From positions 7,062,501 to 7,126,500 of the forward strand of contig CM028920.1 of NCBI GenBank assembly GCA_016801845.1: DNA of 64,000 bases, given 5' to 3'. Below are positions 31,961-42,390 of the stretch, piece after piece; position 1 is the stretch's first letter, and each line of letters begins with the position of its first letter. A program made the translations under genes and the position numbers. The notes under the pieces are model-generated. The model worked only from the letters and a program-made list of their open reading frames with translations. It was not told the origin of the DNA and made no database searches. This DNA is from Polydactylus sextarius (taxonomy: Eukaryota; Chordata; Actinopteri; Polynemidae).

Positions 31961-33589
31961 ACTGATCCTGATTTTCATGAACAGCAGACTCAGACCGGTC
32001 GTTGTGATCTATGTCGGCCAGACCCTTTGTCTCTTCCACTACACCATTCTACCACTACTCGGCTGAACTCAGTTTGGTTTGTTTTCCATTTTCTACATTT
32101 TGATATCTCCTCGATGTGATTGGGTTGGGTGGGGTGAGTGGGGTCAAAACTACCGTGACATTACGACTCAAAAACATGAGTAACAATTGATCAAATGTCT
32201 CATAATTAAGGCACTGACACAGCCAGACGTTTCTGTGTACACTGCATCAACAAACTATTCGTGATCATTTCACTCAGTCAGCACATTGATCACATGCAGA
32301 TACTTAAATACTTTCTCAAATGTTCTGTTAATGTAAACACTTTGTCAGGTCTGTGTTTCCTAAATGCAATGTGTAGAAAAAGGAAAAGCAGCTCTTTGAA
32401 CTTCAAGCCCTTGAGCAAAAGCAACACCAACAGTCACATAGTTAGAAGGAAAGGAAAGCCGCAGCCATTCAGAGCTTAGATAAACACATGAGTGCCTCTG
32501 CCCCCGCGGTGCCAGCTTTCCTAAACATGTCCAACAAGCTATCAGTCATCTTTGCACAAAAGCAACTTCACCCTTGTTTTGAATCAGAAGTCCTAAACAA
32601 TAGTGCAAAAACAGGACAAAGCGTGCAGAGACATACAGGAAAAGCTGTAGCCTAAATGTATATGTTTTTGTTTTTTTTTCTCCCACAAATGTCTGTATCC
32701 TATAAAGGTTGTCTGAGTACCTCATCCTCTTTTGCATTTACTCAGTTCATGTAGAAACAACCTTGAAGCATCAAAAATTGCCCTTGCAAAGCAGTTTTAA
32801 AGGGAAGTGAAAACATGACACAGAACCAAAGTGCCACGTACATCATATGACAATGGCACCAAAACAGTGGATGCATAAAATTAAACTGAATTTCTTATTG
32901 ACTTTCCGCAAATAGCAACAGCACTCCAATAAAGCTGACATTCTTCCACATTGATTGGTTTCCAGTAAGGATTATGAATAGGACCACCAATATTGTATCA
33001 ATGCAATTCAGAAAACATAAACATGAGATGAAGAGGTTAAATCTGATACAAATGATCAACATTTCCACAAAGGTTTCTCCACCCTTGGTCAATTTGTCAT
33101 GTTTAGTTTTAACCACATTTTGGAATCATCTACTCAATCAGGAAAAGAAAACAAATTCAACTTAAAAGTTTGAGCAAGAAACTTGAGTGATTGAGACATT
33201 AATTGTGAATTTATTAGTATAAACTACAACAGGGCAGATGATATGCCGGAGAACAATAACGTGCTAGTGTTTCAAAATGTTGCCGAGCAGCTGGGAAAGA
33301 AGACAGGAAGGAAGGAAATGAGTGAATGAAAGAAAGGAAATCCTTGCTGACAGGTCAGTTTATTGAAATGTAAGGATGAAGACACATGACATCAGTGCTG
33401 GGGCTTCTCTGTGTTTTTTCTATTTATTTGATAAGTGCTGCTATTTCTGTCCCCATGTGTTTAATTCACATTATCCATCTTTTTGAAGAATAACAATAAC
33501 ACTACTCAGCTGTTCGGGACAATGTGGTTGGCTATGAATGGTCAGAAAGTTTTACATATAAACATATTATACTAATATTTTTATTTTCA

Positions 33590-34215
33590 GATACTATAGC
33601 CACACTATAGCTAAAGTAATATTTGTTGGCTTGTTAGCAAATTCCACCTAACCAAGCATTTATTAGCAACAGATGCTAAATCGAACTTGCTAGGTCGTAA
33701 TCCAAGGGCTGTGTCATTTAAAGGTCCCAGTCAAATGAAATGAAAACCTGGAATATATTTTATTATGTCCAACATCCATAGATATTTATGTTTCACACGA
33801 CTCCTGTCACCCAGCAACAACTGTATCTAAAAGTTTGCTACCATTGCAAGAATGAGTTCAACAGACATTTTAACTTGGACGTACCATTTGCTGTTTTAGA
33901 AGTAAAATTTAATCTAGTATTTCCTTACTATTCATCTATCATTTATTATTCGGTTCGTTCAGTTAACAAACTGCAGCTAATTATTATAATTGACATTTAG
34001 CTTGTTAGATAAAGTAGCTAGTAGAATTTCTTGTTAAGCTTGGTTGCTACAATAGCTAACTCTATTTTACCAAGGGTTTATTGTTTAGTTGCAACAGTAG
34101 CAAACCTCAGCATTTGGCATTTGTTATGCAATATTTTAGCTGTAATAGCAAACCCCAGCCGACTTTGCATTTGTTATTTAACTACTGTAATTTATCTTAG
34201 CTAACCCTTAAATTG
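33590..34215. repeat. Weak diverged repeat rich in TTAGCAAA / GCATTTGTTAT
   Basis: Motifs such as AGCATTTGGCATTTGTTATG and CGACTTTGCATTTGTTATTT recur at 65-75-base spacing with TTAGCTAA stretches between them. It probably belongs to the GCTAGC-type tandem families seen elsewhere in the window, but similarity is low. Confidence 0.4.
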
Positions 34216-35348
34216 TAGGCATGAAAACAAAATTCTGTTTTCTCAAACATACTTTGAAATAGATCTATATTTGTTTGCTTTTTCTTTCCTTTTACCACCT
34301 CTAATGGCCTCTGTCAGCCTCATAAATACTTGTGTGCACACACACAGTACATGCATACACACAGACACACAAACACGCTTTGCACCGCGCTCACATTTCT
34401 TATCATTAGATGAAATCTGAACAGCTGCGCACTTTACCTCACACAATTAGGTCAACACCATGTTCTCAAGTGTGACCTGGATATCTCCTGACCTGTATAT
34501 CACACTGCTGAGGGAAATGACTCAGGCTAACGGACCATATTATGCCATCGACTGCTGTTTTACGAGAAATAAATGAGGAAGAAATAATTGTGCAGGTCAG
34601 GGTGGTAGACATGGGCAAAAAAAAGTGGAGTAAGTCAAAGGGTTTTGGGTTTGTCTGTAGTTTAGCGTTACAAAAAAAATAAAAAAAATTATGGCATTTT
34701 GTGGCCACTTTTTCCAAACTCTACAATACCATGGCTGCTTTTGCTCTGACAACAAATCCCTAACCCAAGCAGATTTTCTTTTTTTTTTTTTTTTTTTTTT
34801 TTTTGTAGCATGGTTATATTTACTGTCATCATTCAAGGCAGGGCTCATTTTATGTCCTTTTTGGAAAAGAAAATAGTTCAATGCTGACAACAATTGGCAC
34901 ATTTTAAATCAATAAAAACTGTTATTGTTAAGTTAAGTTTATCTCAAGAGACTGTTTCAGTTCTTTGGACTATTGATCAAGACACTTTTCACCTGATACC
35001 ACTTCCTGTTTACACTGTTAATACTCACTCACTCTTTGTTGATGTTTCACAGTCAAACTTTATCTGATCTGATGTGACTTCATCTAAAATGAAAAAAAAT
35101 TATCTGACTGCAATGTCTTTCTTTCTTTCTTTCTTTCTTTTTAAGAACATAACAAAGATAAGAATGTTTAGGAACTGACGTGCAGTGACACTACCACCTA
35201 CTGGCCAGTCAGCGCTACTGCAGAGCTTTAACATTCAAGGAAAGTTCATCAAATGAAACGCAACAGGCTAAATTTAGTCAAGTCGCAGCTGAGTAACCAC
35301 TGAGGTGAGACTACAGTGTGTGATACATCAGACTTACTGCTGACAGCA

Positions 35349-35349
<1 letters not shown>

Positions 35350-35393
<44 letters not shown>
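35350..35393. repeat. (TG)n microsatellite
   Basis: 22 uninterrupted TG units. Confidence 0.97.
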
Positions 35394-35394
<1 letters not shown>

Positions 35395-36996
35395 CACATG
35401 ATGTCTGTATCATATCAAAGCTTGAGAATTGGGTCAGACTGGAAACTATTTATAAACTATTTACAAACAGAAGTTAGATTTAAAGGTCAAAAGTTAAATC
35501 TGCGAATTATGATTATGTGTCATGACATGTCAATGTCTGGCCACTACACTGTCTACTTTAAATTTAAGGCATTAAATTTTTGCTGCATGTATATGTCTTT
35601 GCTAATGACTTTTTTAAATGACAAACAAAGTTTGGATGTCTTTTGTTAATAAAAATAATATTAATAAATTAATTACTAAAATGTATTTTTTCAGTATTCA
35701 GTATTCAGTTGTTTTTTTTTTTCATTATATCATATTATATTAAATTATATTTTGTTACTTGGCACAAGTTATTGTGATGAGATAAACCTGTATGTTAACA
35801 ACATTTTTATCTATTTCTAAGGTAAAAATGTTTGGATCTTTAGATGTTTGCAGCAGATCCACATGATCTGACAAACCTGTGTCTTTGTTGGAGGTCTAAG
35901 CTCTACTGCCATTCTAATGCTGTACAATGTATGAACCATTATGGAAGCATTGTAGAAGTAGAAGTGTACTCTGTTGTGTGTAGACTGCTTAAGACCTCCA
36001 TTAAAACTGACTGGAAAAAGCCTCAAAGTAAAGCAATGTGTAAGTTGAGTGACATTAAGATTGTTCTTGGACTGAAATTGTAATAGCTAATATTTTGTGA
36101 TGACAAAAACGATTTAATTTGATAATTTTGGTGCTGAAAGCTGTAAAATGGAAAGGAAAACAGACCCATAATTAAATATTTTTAGTTCTTCTGACACATT
36201 ATTGAAAGTTCCACTGAAACCCACTTATCACAACCCTGCTCTGAATGTTTTTTTTATAGACCTGGCAACATGAGAAAAAAAATCACATCCTCCACTCGCA
36301 ACTCTGACACTTTCTCATATTGTTTGTATTCAAAAAGAAACCGAACATAGAAACAGTTGCTGTCGTTTTCTTTTTCAAATCCACTTCCAAACCCATGACC
36401 CAGAGGAACAAACTGTGCTGCTGTAGCTGCTCCCAGCCTTGACGCGCTCAGACCAAACAACAGTTGCCTGGGAACAAATGAAAACAAATGCCATGTCTGG
36501 TAAAGTGAGTCTTGGCCCCAACTGCAAGCTGCCTGACCGACAGCTACCACAGAACATGTCAACATTCTCCTCAGCAAACAGCAACCATCTGATTAGACTT
36601 TGTTTACAGCGTCTTGATGTAGAGTTTCTCAGGCTGAAGACAAAGATACAGAATCTGGATTCTGGATGCTTTTTGTCTTTTTCTTGATTTCATTGCACTA
36701 AGTCTTGTAAGTGGACTGAACTGGTAAGGAATAAGAGTTTCTTTATTGTTCATTTCTTTACTATACACAGATTACACACTTGGACATATGAGTAACAAGT
36801 CTTAGTTCATTTGCTGTCATGGAATAATGGGTGATAATGTTACGCATATTTTAAAGCTAGAACTCGTCTTTGTCTGATGTTACAGCTGCTTGGATGTGTT
36901 GGGTAACACTATCGTGCAGATCAGTTCATCTGTCAACTCCTCTGTCACAGCACGCCGCTGAATACTGTTAACTACAGACCCCATCACTGTCCTCTG

Positions 36997-37031
36997 TCCA
37001 CAGCAACAGCAACAGCAACAGCAGCAGCAGC
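36997..37031 (+). promoter_or_regulatory. lrrc18: LRRC18 5' UTR splice acceptor with CAACAG/CAG repeat
   Basis: CTCTGTCCACAG is followed by repeated CAACAG and CAG triplets that end one base before the ATG. CCACAG looks like the acceptor of a non-coding first exon lying upstream. The repeat supplies several further CAG acceptors and is non-coding (5' UTR), so it is not a polyglutamine tract. Confidence 0.5.
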
Positions 37032-37289
37032 ATGGCCAAAGGAAAGAAAAGTAAATCGTCCAAAGGTAAGATGATCACCTTGAAGATGGCTCACAGCTCC
37101 GTGGTGTTGACGCTGGACGGGAAACAGCGCCTGGACCTCAGCTTCAAGGAGATCACTGCCGTGCCAAAGTGCATCCAGAAGATGACTGACATCGATGAAC
37201 TGGACCTGAGCAGGAACATGATCAGCAAGATTCCAGATTTTATTGATCACTTCAACAACCTCAGGGCTCTGGATCTCCACAGCAACTAT
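37032..37289 (+). CDS. lrrc18: LRRC18 coding exon 1
   Basis: 86 codons: basic N-terminus and the first two and a half LRRs, ending LDLHSNY in phase 0 at donor GTGAGT. Any in-frame ATG before 37032 would lie in the CAACAG/CAG repeat or beyond the likely acceptor, so this start is preferred. Confidence 0.95.
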
Positions 37290-38221
37290 GTGAGTGCAAT
37301 GGAAAGTATCTTTGTTACTGAATAATTCTCAAAACACTTTGACCTGTGCTGTGAAACACTAAACCAGGGGCTTATTTAAACCATGGAAACAATTATATAT
37401 CTAAAACTAAGAGACTAGCTGTTATAAAGTGATAAGCTTTATGATGTGACTAGGATTATCATTTATGGGTTTGGGGTATATAAATTAGTAACCAGATGTC
37501 TGTATCGGAGTTTTATTCTGGTTCCCTTGGTTCCAGATTAAATGTCTTGGTTATTATTTTCACTTGGTAATTATTTAGTGCCACAATATGTTATTTACAG
37601 GGCTGATTGCACCTCTAGGTGGCCATTTTTGGCATCATGGGACCATTTTTGTAATGTTTACGCATTTGGTTGTCATGTAGACAACACAGAACTTTATAAT
37701 TATTATGATTATTAAGGTATATTAACACAAACAAGTATGAGAAAAGAGAGTAAAGCTAGATATTTAAGGATATGGTCCTGTTTGTATTGTAGCTGGAGCA
37801 CCTCCCCGTGACCATCGGTCGTCTCCAGAACCTTCACGTTCTGAACCTGTGCAACAACCGTCTGACGAGCCTGCCCAACGAGCTTGGTCTGCTGAGCAAA
37901 CTCCACACACTGAACCTGGGCCTTAACCAGCTGGAGACTCTGCCCGCCTCCATCGGAGCCTTGAAGGAGCTGCGCCACATCGGTCTCTCCGACAACCGCT
38001 TCACCCAGGTGCCCCGCTGTCTCTCCAGGTTGGACAAACTGGAGAAGGTCAACATGGACAGGAACCCGATTGTGAGTGGTAAGATACCCATCCCAGAGGC
38101 AGTGATGGTAACAGAGAGACTTTACCTGGTCAAAGAGAGCGTCCTGTGTGACAACTGCCTGAACAAGTGCCAAACTGAGAGGAAGAAAGTGGAAGACGTG
38201 GTGATGAGCATTAATCAGTGA
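37032..38221 (+). CDS. lrrc18: LRRC18: leucine-rich repeat-containing protein 18 (2 coding exons)
   Basis: Joining 37032-37289 and 37793-38221 gives 228 residues plus TGA (human 261). The start is lysine-rich (MAKGKKSKSSKGK), as in mammals. Six 23-residue LRRs run from about residue 33 to 169, for example DELDLSRNMISKIPDFI, RALDLHSNYLEHLPVTI and HTLNLGLNQLETLPASI, the 'LPxxIGxLxxL' type. A C-terminal module ends VLCDNCLNKCQTERKK, matching the mammalian LCAACLRKCQ block; the fish protein stops soon after and lacks about 30 tail residues of human LRRC18. The intron splits the repeat between LDLHSNY and LEHLP. In mammals LRRC18 is testis-biased and linked to spermatogenesis; its biochemical role is not established. 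Orthology is supported by sequence and by position between VSTM4 and ARHGAP22. A strong cryptic donor (AAAG|GTAAGA at 37066) lies inside exon 1. Confidence 0.95.
37290..37792 (+). other. lrrc18: LRRC18 intron
   Basis: 503 bases, AT-rich, nothing else recognised. Confidence 0.85.
37793..38221 (+). CDS. lrrc18: LRRC18 coding exon 2
   Basis: 142 codons from LEHLPVTIG through the last LRRs and the CxxCxxxC C-terminal block to TGA at 38219-38221. The acceptor is TTGTAG. Confidence 0.96.
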   Translation: MEHLPVTIGRLQNLHVLNLCNNRLTSLPNELGLLSKLHTLNLGLNQLETLPASIGALKELRHIGLSDNRFTQVPRCLSRLDKLEKVNMDRNPIVSGKIPIPEAVMVTERLYLVKESVLCDNCLNKCQTERKKVEDVVMSINQ

Positions 38222-38703
38222 CACCATCTTGCATGATGACATGGACTGTTTTACTTTTAAAAACACATTCATACAAGGAAAACGTGAAACTTCAAACACT
38301 CTTTTTATTTTATCTTACCTCACTGTAAACTAAAGCACTTTAGATAAACTGAGAAGCTTTTATTCATTACTCCACAGCACCATCTTCTGTTTTTACATTG
38401 ACAGTGCAGATTATCAAATCTTCCTCAGACCTCAACACATGACTCAGTGTACTGTTTGTGTCATTATGATCTGTTGGATCTGTATGATTTTATGGAGTTT
38501 AAGAGTGTTTTGCTCAAGCACAGCTGAGGACGGATACTTGGTTTATTTTGATACATGCATATTTTGGAAGCATGGAAATGAACAAAAGAAAACTGTACTG
38601 TAAGAACAATTACTCTGTCTACCTGCACTTATGTCAATTACCACATTTTTAAAAAAAATAATACTGTTTTAATTTACAAGTTACTATTGATCTAAGTGAT
38701 TAA

Positions 38704-38709
38704 AATAAA
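38704..38709 (+). terminator. lrrc18: Poly(A) signal of LRRC18
   Basis: AATAAA within TAAAATAAAACTAC, followed by a GTGTGTGT element about 10 bases on, 483 bases after the stop codon. Confidence 0.6.
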
Positions 38710-39107
38710 ACTACAAAGTGTGTGTATTTAACCCTAACCTTATTATCCCAACCAATGAAGCATCTTGTTTTATCACTATTGTCCTGTAAATTACAATTAT
38801 AATTATTTGCATATAAAGTGTAGCATTGCCTCTGCCACTATGGGTCTTTGAAACCTGTCAGACCAATTAAAAATCACTGAATCAATTTTTTTTTCATTAT
38901 TTTTCACATTGGTGAACACGGTGAACAACAACACAACAGAAAATTAACACCCATGTCTGCAGTTCCCCACAGTTATCCTTTGTGTTCTAGCATCTTTGTT
39001 GTAATTTATGGTTATGTTATTCTCTCTATCCCCATAAGTGTTGATCTTAAGCACCAAAGGCAACAGTTTTTCAGTGAAATGGCTCTGACTGTTTCTGCTT
39101 GGATATG

Positions 39108-39800
39108 TACACTGATCAACCATGACATGATGAGAACTGACAGTGAGTACTATTGATTATTTTTGTTACAATGTCCGTGGGATATATTAGGCAACAATAG
39201 AAATTTTTGTCCTCCAACTTGATGTTGGGAGCAGGAAAAACTGGCGGATGTAAGGTTGGGAGTGACATTGTCAGAGGCCAAATTGTGATGGAGCATCTCC
39301 AAAACTGCAGCTCTTGTGGGATCTTCCTGGACTGTAGCCGTCAGTATCGACTAAAATTGGTCCAAGAAAGAAAAACCAGTGAACCGGTGATAAAATCGTG
39401 GGTAGGCAAGGTTCAATGATGCATATGGGGAGCAGAGGCTCATCTATGGGGTCAGATCAAACAAAAAAAGCTACTAAAAAGGTTAGTTAATAGGTTAATA
39501 GGATGCATTGAAATGTTTTGCATATAAGGCTATGTAGCTACCAACACTGACCACTGTTCACCATCATCAGAACTGGACAATGAAGCAAAGAAAGAGTGTC
39601 TGGACAGATGAGTCATGTTTGCTTTTACCTGAATGGGTGTGTATTACTTACTTGAGGAAGACAATAACTTAAAGTAGCAGTAGTAAAGAAGCACCTCCAG
39701 AGGTCTAATGGAGTCCATACCTCAATGGGTCAGTTTTGGTGTTAAAAGTCAGATTTAAACAATAGTAGGCAGGTGGTCATAATGTTTTGGCAGGAGTGCA
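39108..39800 (+). mobile_element. Tc1/mariner-like DNA transposon, internally deleted
   Basis: The left end ACACTGATCAACCATGACAT and the right end (TGGTCATAATGTTTTGGCAG before GAGTGCA) are degenerate inverted repeats of a common teleost Tc1-like family. Between them are pieces of its transposase ORF on the plus strand: an N-terminal part (CCAAATTGTGATGGAGCATC, AAAACTGCAGCTCTTGTGGG), the catalytic-region piece TCTGGACAGATGAGTCATG (WTDES) and the C-terminal part (CCAGAGGTCTAATGGAGTCC). Most of the catalytic core is deleted and frames are broken. Confidence 0.82.
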
Positions 39801-41019
39801 CTCCAACATATGATAGTGTTCTACTTTCAGCCTCTATTCAGGACATTCTGGATCAAGTGTCTCGCTGAAGATCATTCCTCATCCCTATTATATCTCTAAA
39901 ATCATCACTATTATCTAAGAAAAGACTGTTTGCCAAGAACACACAGGCTATAACCTTTTGTTTAATACCCTTTAACTTAATACCAGATCAAGATCAATTC
40001 TTTTTCACCCTATTGTCACCAGCCTTGTTGCGTCCACACAAACAGTTGATACAATCTGAGGTCAGAATAACCTCAGAGGTCCGCGTCATTCAGTTTTTAC
40101 CACTTGGCTGAGCCGCAGAGTGCTGAGTGGACTGGATTAAGATCTCAGCAGATAGATTCATTAAGAGGCAGGCCGCCTGGTATTGACTCAGCCATACTGT
40201 GATACTGAGCAATGTTACAGTAAAACACAGACCTGTAGCCAGTGTAATGTGGCAATTGTAGCTGCACAAAAATGGCTTCACTTTTCATATTCATCCTTCC
40301 TCAACAACCAAAAGTAACAGCCATGATATTTTCCACTGCTTTTCTGTGGCCAATCATCAAATGGTCTTTTAGTGTTACCTTTATTAAAATGGCTCCTGTT
40401 GTTAGCAGGAGGTCTGTCACAGCTGAACAGTCTAATGCACTTTGGCCAACGCTTCTGGACACATGGACACTGTCAGAGTTATTGAAAATCAATTCACACA
40501 CATGCACACACATATAGATGTGCTTTCTTTCTATTTCTCTGTGCTTTTTCTACCCCCTCAGCCATTCCATCAGTCTCTCCATCCCCCCACACTCTCTCTC
40601 TCTGGGTGTCAATCACCTAAACGCACACACATGAAGACAGAATGAATGAATGAAAAAGGATTGCTGCACAGCCAAAGCAATGTAGCTTCAAATACAATCT
40701 AATTCATTTTGATTGCTTGGCCCTGGTTTTGCTATTGGCTCAGGTGGAGGGCACTTTGATGCATTATGAAGACGTGAAAGTAAGGACTCGAAATGTCATT
40801 AAGAAGCTTTCAATCAAATGAAGGGTCTTTAACTATTCATGATTTAAAGTACACAGAAATAACTATGCTTCATTTAGCTGAATGATTTTACAGTCAAATA
40901 TTTTAATATATTATATGTCATAATAATGCAAATTTCTTAAACACTGAGTACAAACAAACTGTATAAATGAAACAATGGATTTAATACAATTGCCTTCAGC
41001 ATCAGATCAGGATTCCTCC

Positions 41020-41235
41020 AATATGTCCCACTAGTAGGAGACCTCAGGGTAGACGCAAAACACACTAGAGAGATTATATATCTTATCTGGCCTGGGGATA
41101 CCTCACGATTTCCCAGGAGGAGCTGAAAAGTGCTGCTGGGTAGAGGGACACCTGGACCAACTTGCCTGACCTGCTGCCACTGTGACCTGACCTTGGATAA
41201 GCAGATGAAAATGGACAGACAGATGAAATACACTA
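41020..41235 (+). mobile_element. LINE 3' tail
   Basis: ATGTCCCACTAGTAGGAGAC, TCTTATCTGGCCTGGGGATA, CCCAGGAGGAGCTGAAAAGT, CTGCTGCCACTGTGACCTGA and GGATAAGCAGATGAAAATGG follow in order the end of a widespread teleost LINE RT ORF and its 3' UTR, finishing in a decayed (ATGGACAG)-type tail. The L2-like clade is my guess. It is a 5'-truncated copy. Confidence 0.72.
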
Positions 41236-42089
41236 CAACACGATGTCAGTGACAGATGGTAATAAATCCTCTACTGATCCTTTATTAAGACGAGCTTACA
41301 TGTCACTTAATGCAACAACAAAAACCTGCATTTATGTTTGAATTTGTTCTAAAATGTGACCAGATCATCAACAACACAATCTAATAACAAAACAAACAGA
41401 TCATTGTCATTAGGCAAACACAGTGAAGGAAAATTTATGAAAATCCCAGAGCTAATAACATCAACAAAAGCTTATTGGAGTCTGATGTTAGCAAACCTGA
41501 ATTCCAGTTATTCAAATCAGATTGGTGATGTGTGTTGTAGAGCTACTACTAACAGAGAACTACTAACATTAAACATTAGAGTTCAAAGCTAAATACTTCA
41601 GTTGATCCATCATAGAAGGACATCTAAGAAAATCCACCAGCTGCAGTGGTGAAAGATGCCGTGATAACCTCAAAAGAGACATTCATCCTTGACAATCGTG
41701 ACAAATCTGACTGAACTGAGGCAGTTCCCTGATAAATAATTCCTCCTGAACATGGTGTTGGTCCATCAGCTACTGGAAGCACTCATATGTATGAGGTTAT
41801 GGCTGCCAAATGTTAAACTACTTAACAAATCCAAAGGTTTTCATAGTTTCTCTACTAGATCAGATCACACATTAAGACGCTATCACACATCACGTTATTC
41901 AAAAGCCTTCACATATTTTGTCTTGCCACTGTAAATTGTCAGAGAAGCAATCCAGCTGTGTCGACAGCTGGACTGATTTAAATAGTAACATGTCAGTCGA
42001 AGCACTTTCTGTGTGGACACACTGTTAGTATCCGGACAACGACATTAAAGTCAACCCATTTTATTATGCCATGTCTGAACAAAGACTGA

Positions 42090-42390
42090 GCGAGACAGTC
42101 GGACAGGCAGAAGGCTGTCATCCATATTGCATACCCCGCAGTCTGCTGTCCTGTCAGCTCCTCACATAACCATTAGTGGATGACATCATGGCCCTGTGCT
42201 AATTGTCAGTGACAGAGTAGTGAGGGAGGGTAATGGGGGCAGGGAGTGGGGCGAGACGGAGAGAGACGGAGGCAGACGGACAGACAGAGCTCATGGGAAA
42301 ACACCTGTCTGCTGTGTGTCTCTACAGTCACTCATGTCGTGCTAATTAACGTACAAGAGCTTCAGTCACTGGACTGCTACTTATCACAGA
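42090..42390. promoter_or_regulatory. Candidate conserved noncoding element
   Basis: A repeat-poor stretch with balanced base use and homeodomain-like TAATT cores (CTGTGCTAATTGTCAGTGAC; CGTGCTAATTAACGTACAAG), about 8 kb upstream of ARHGAP22. No conservation data are available here, so this is a visual impression only. Confidence 0.25.

Larger units (their letters stand above)
28346..36900. other. Intergenic region VSTM4 - LRRC18
   Basis: No gene recognised on either strand. It contains an L1-like endonuclease remnant (31340-31960), a weak GCTAGC-type repeat block (33590-34215), a T tract (34779-34804), a TTTC run (35118-35140) and a (TG)n tract (35350-35393). A less repetitive stretch at about 30380-30660 could be a noncoding conserved element. 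WDFY4 exons, expected here on the minus strand from human gene order, were looked for and not seen. Confidence 0.55.

Noticed and set aside
36997..37031. CAG/CAACAG repeat as a polyglutamine coding tract
   Set aside because: It precedes the LRRC18 ATG and follows a likely splice acceptor, so it is 5' UTR.
37712..38299. 195-codon minus-strand open frame over LRRC18 exon 2
   Set aside because: It is the antisense shadow of the LRR coding sequence; the leucine-rich plus frame has clear homology and spliced structure.
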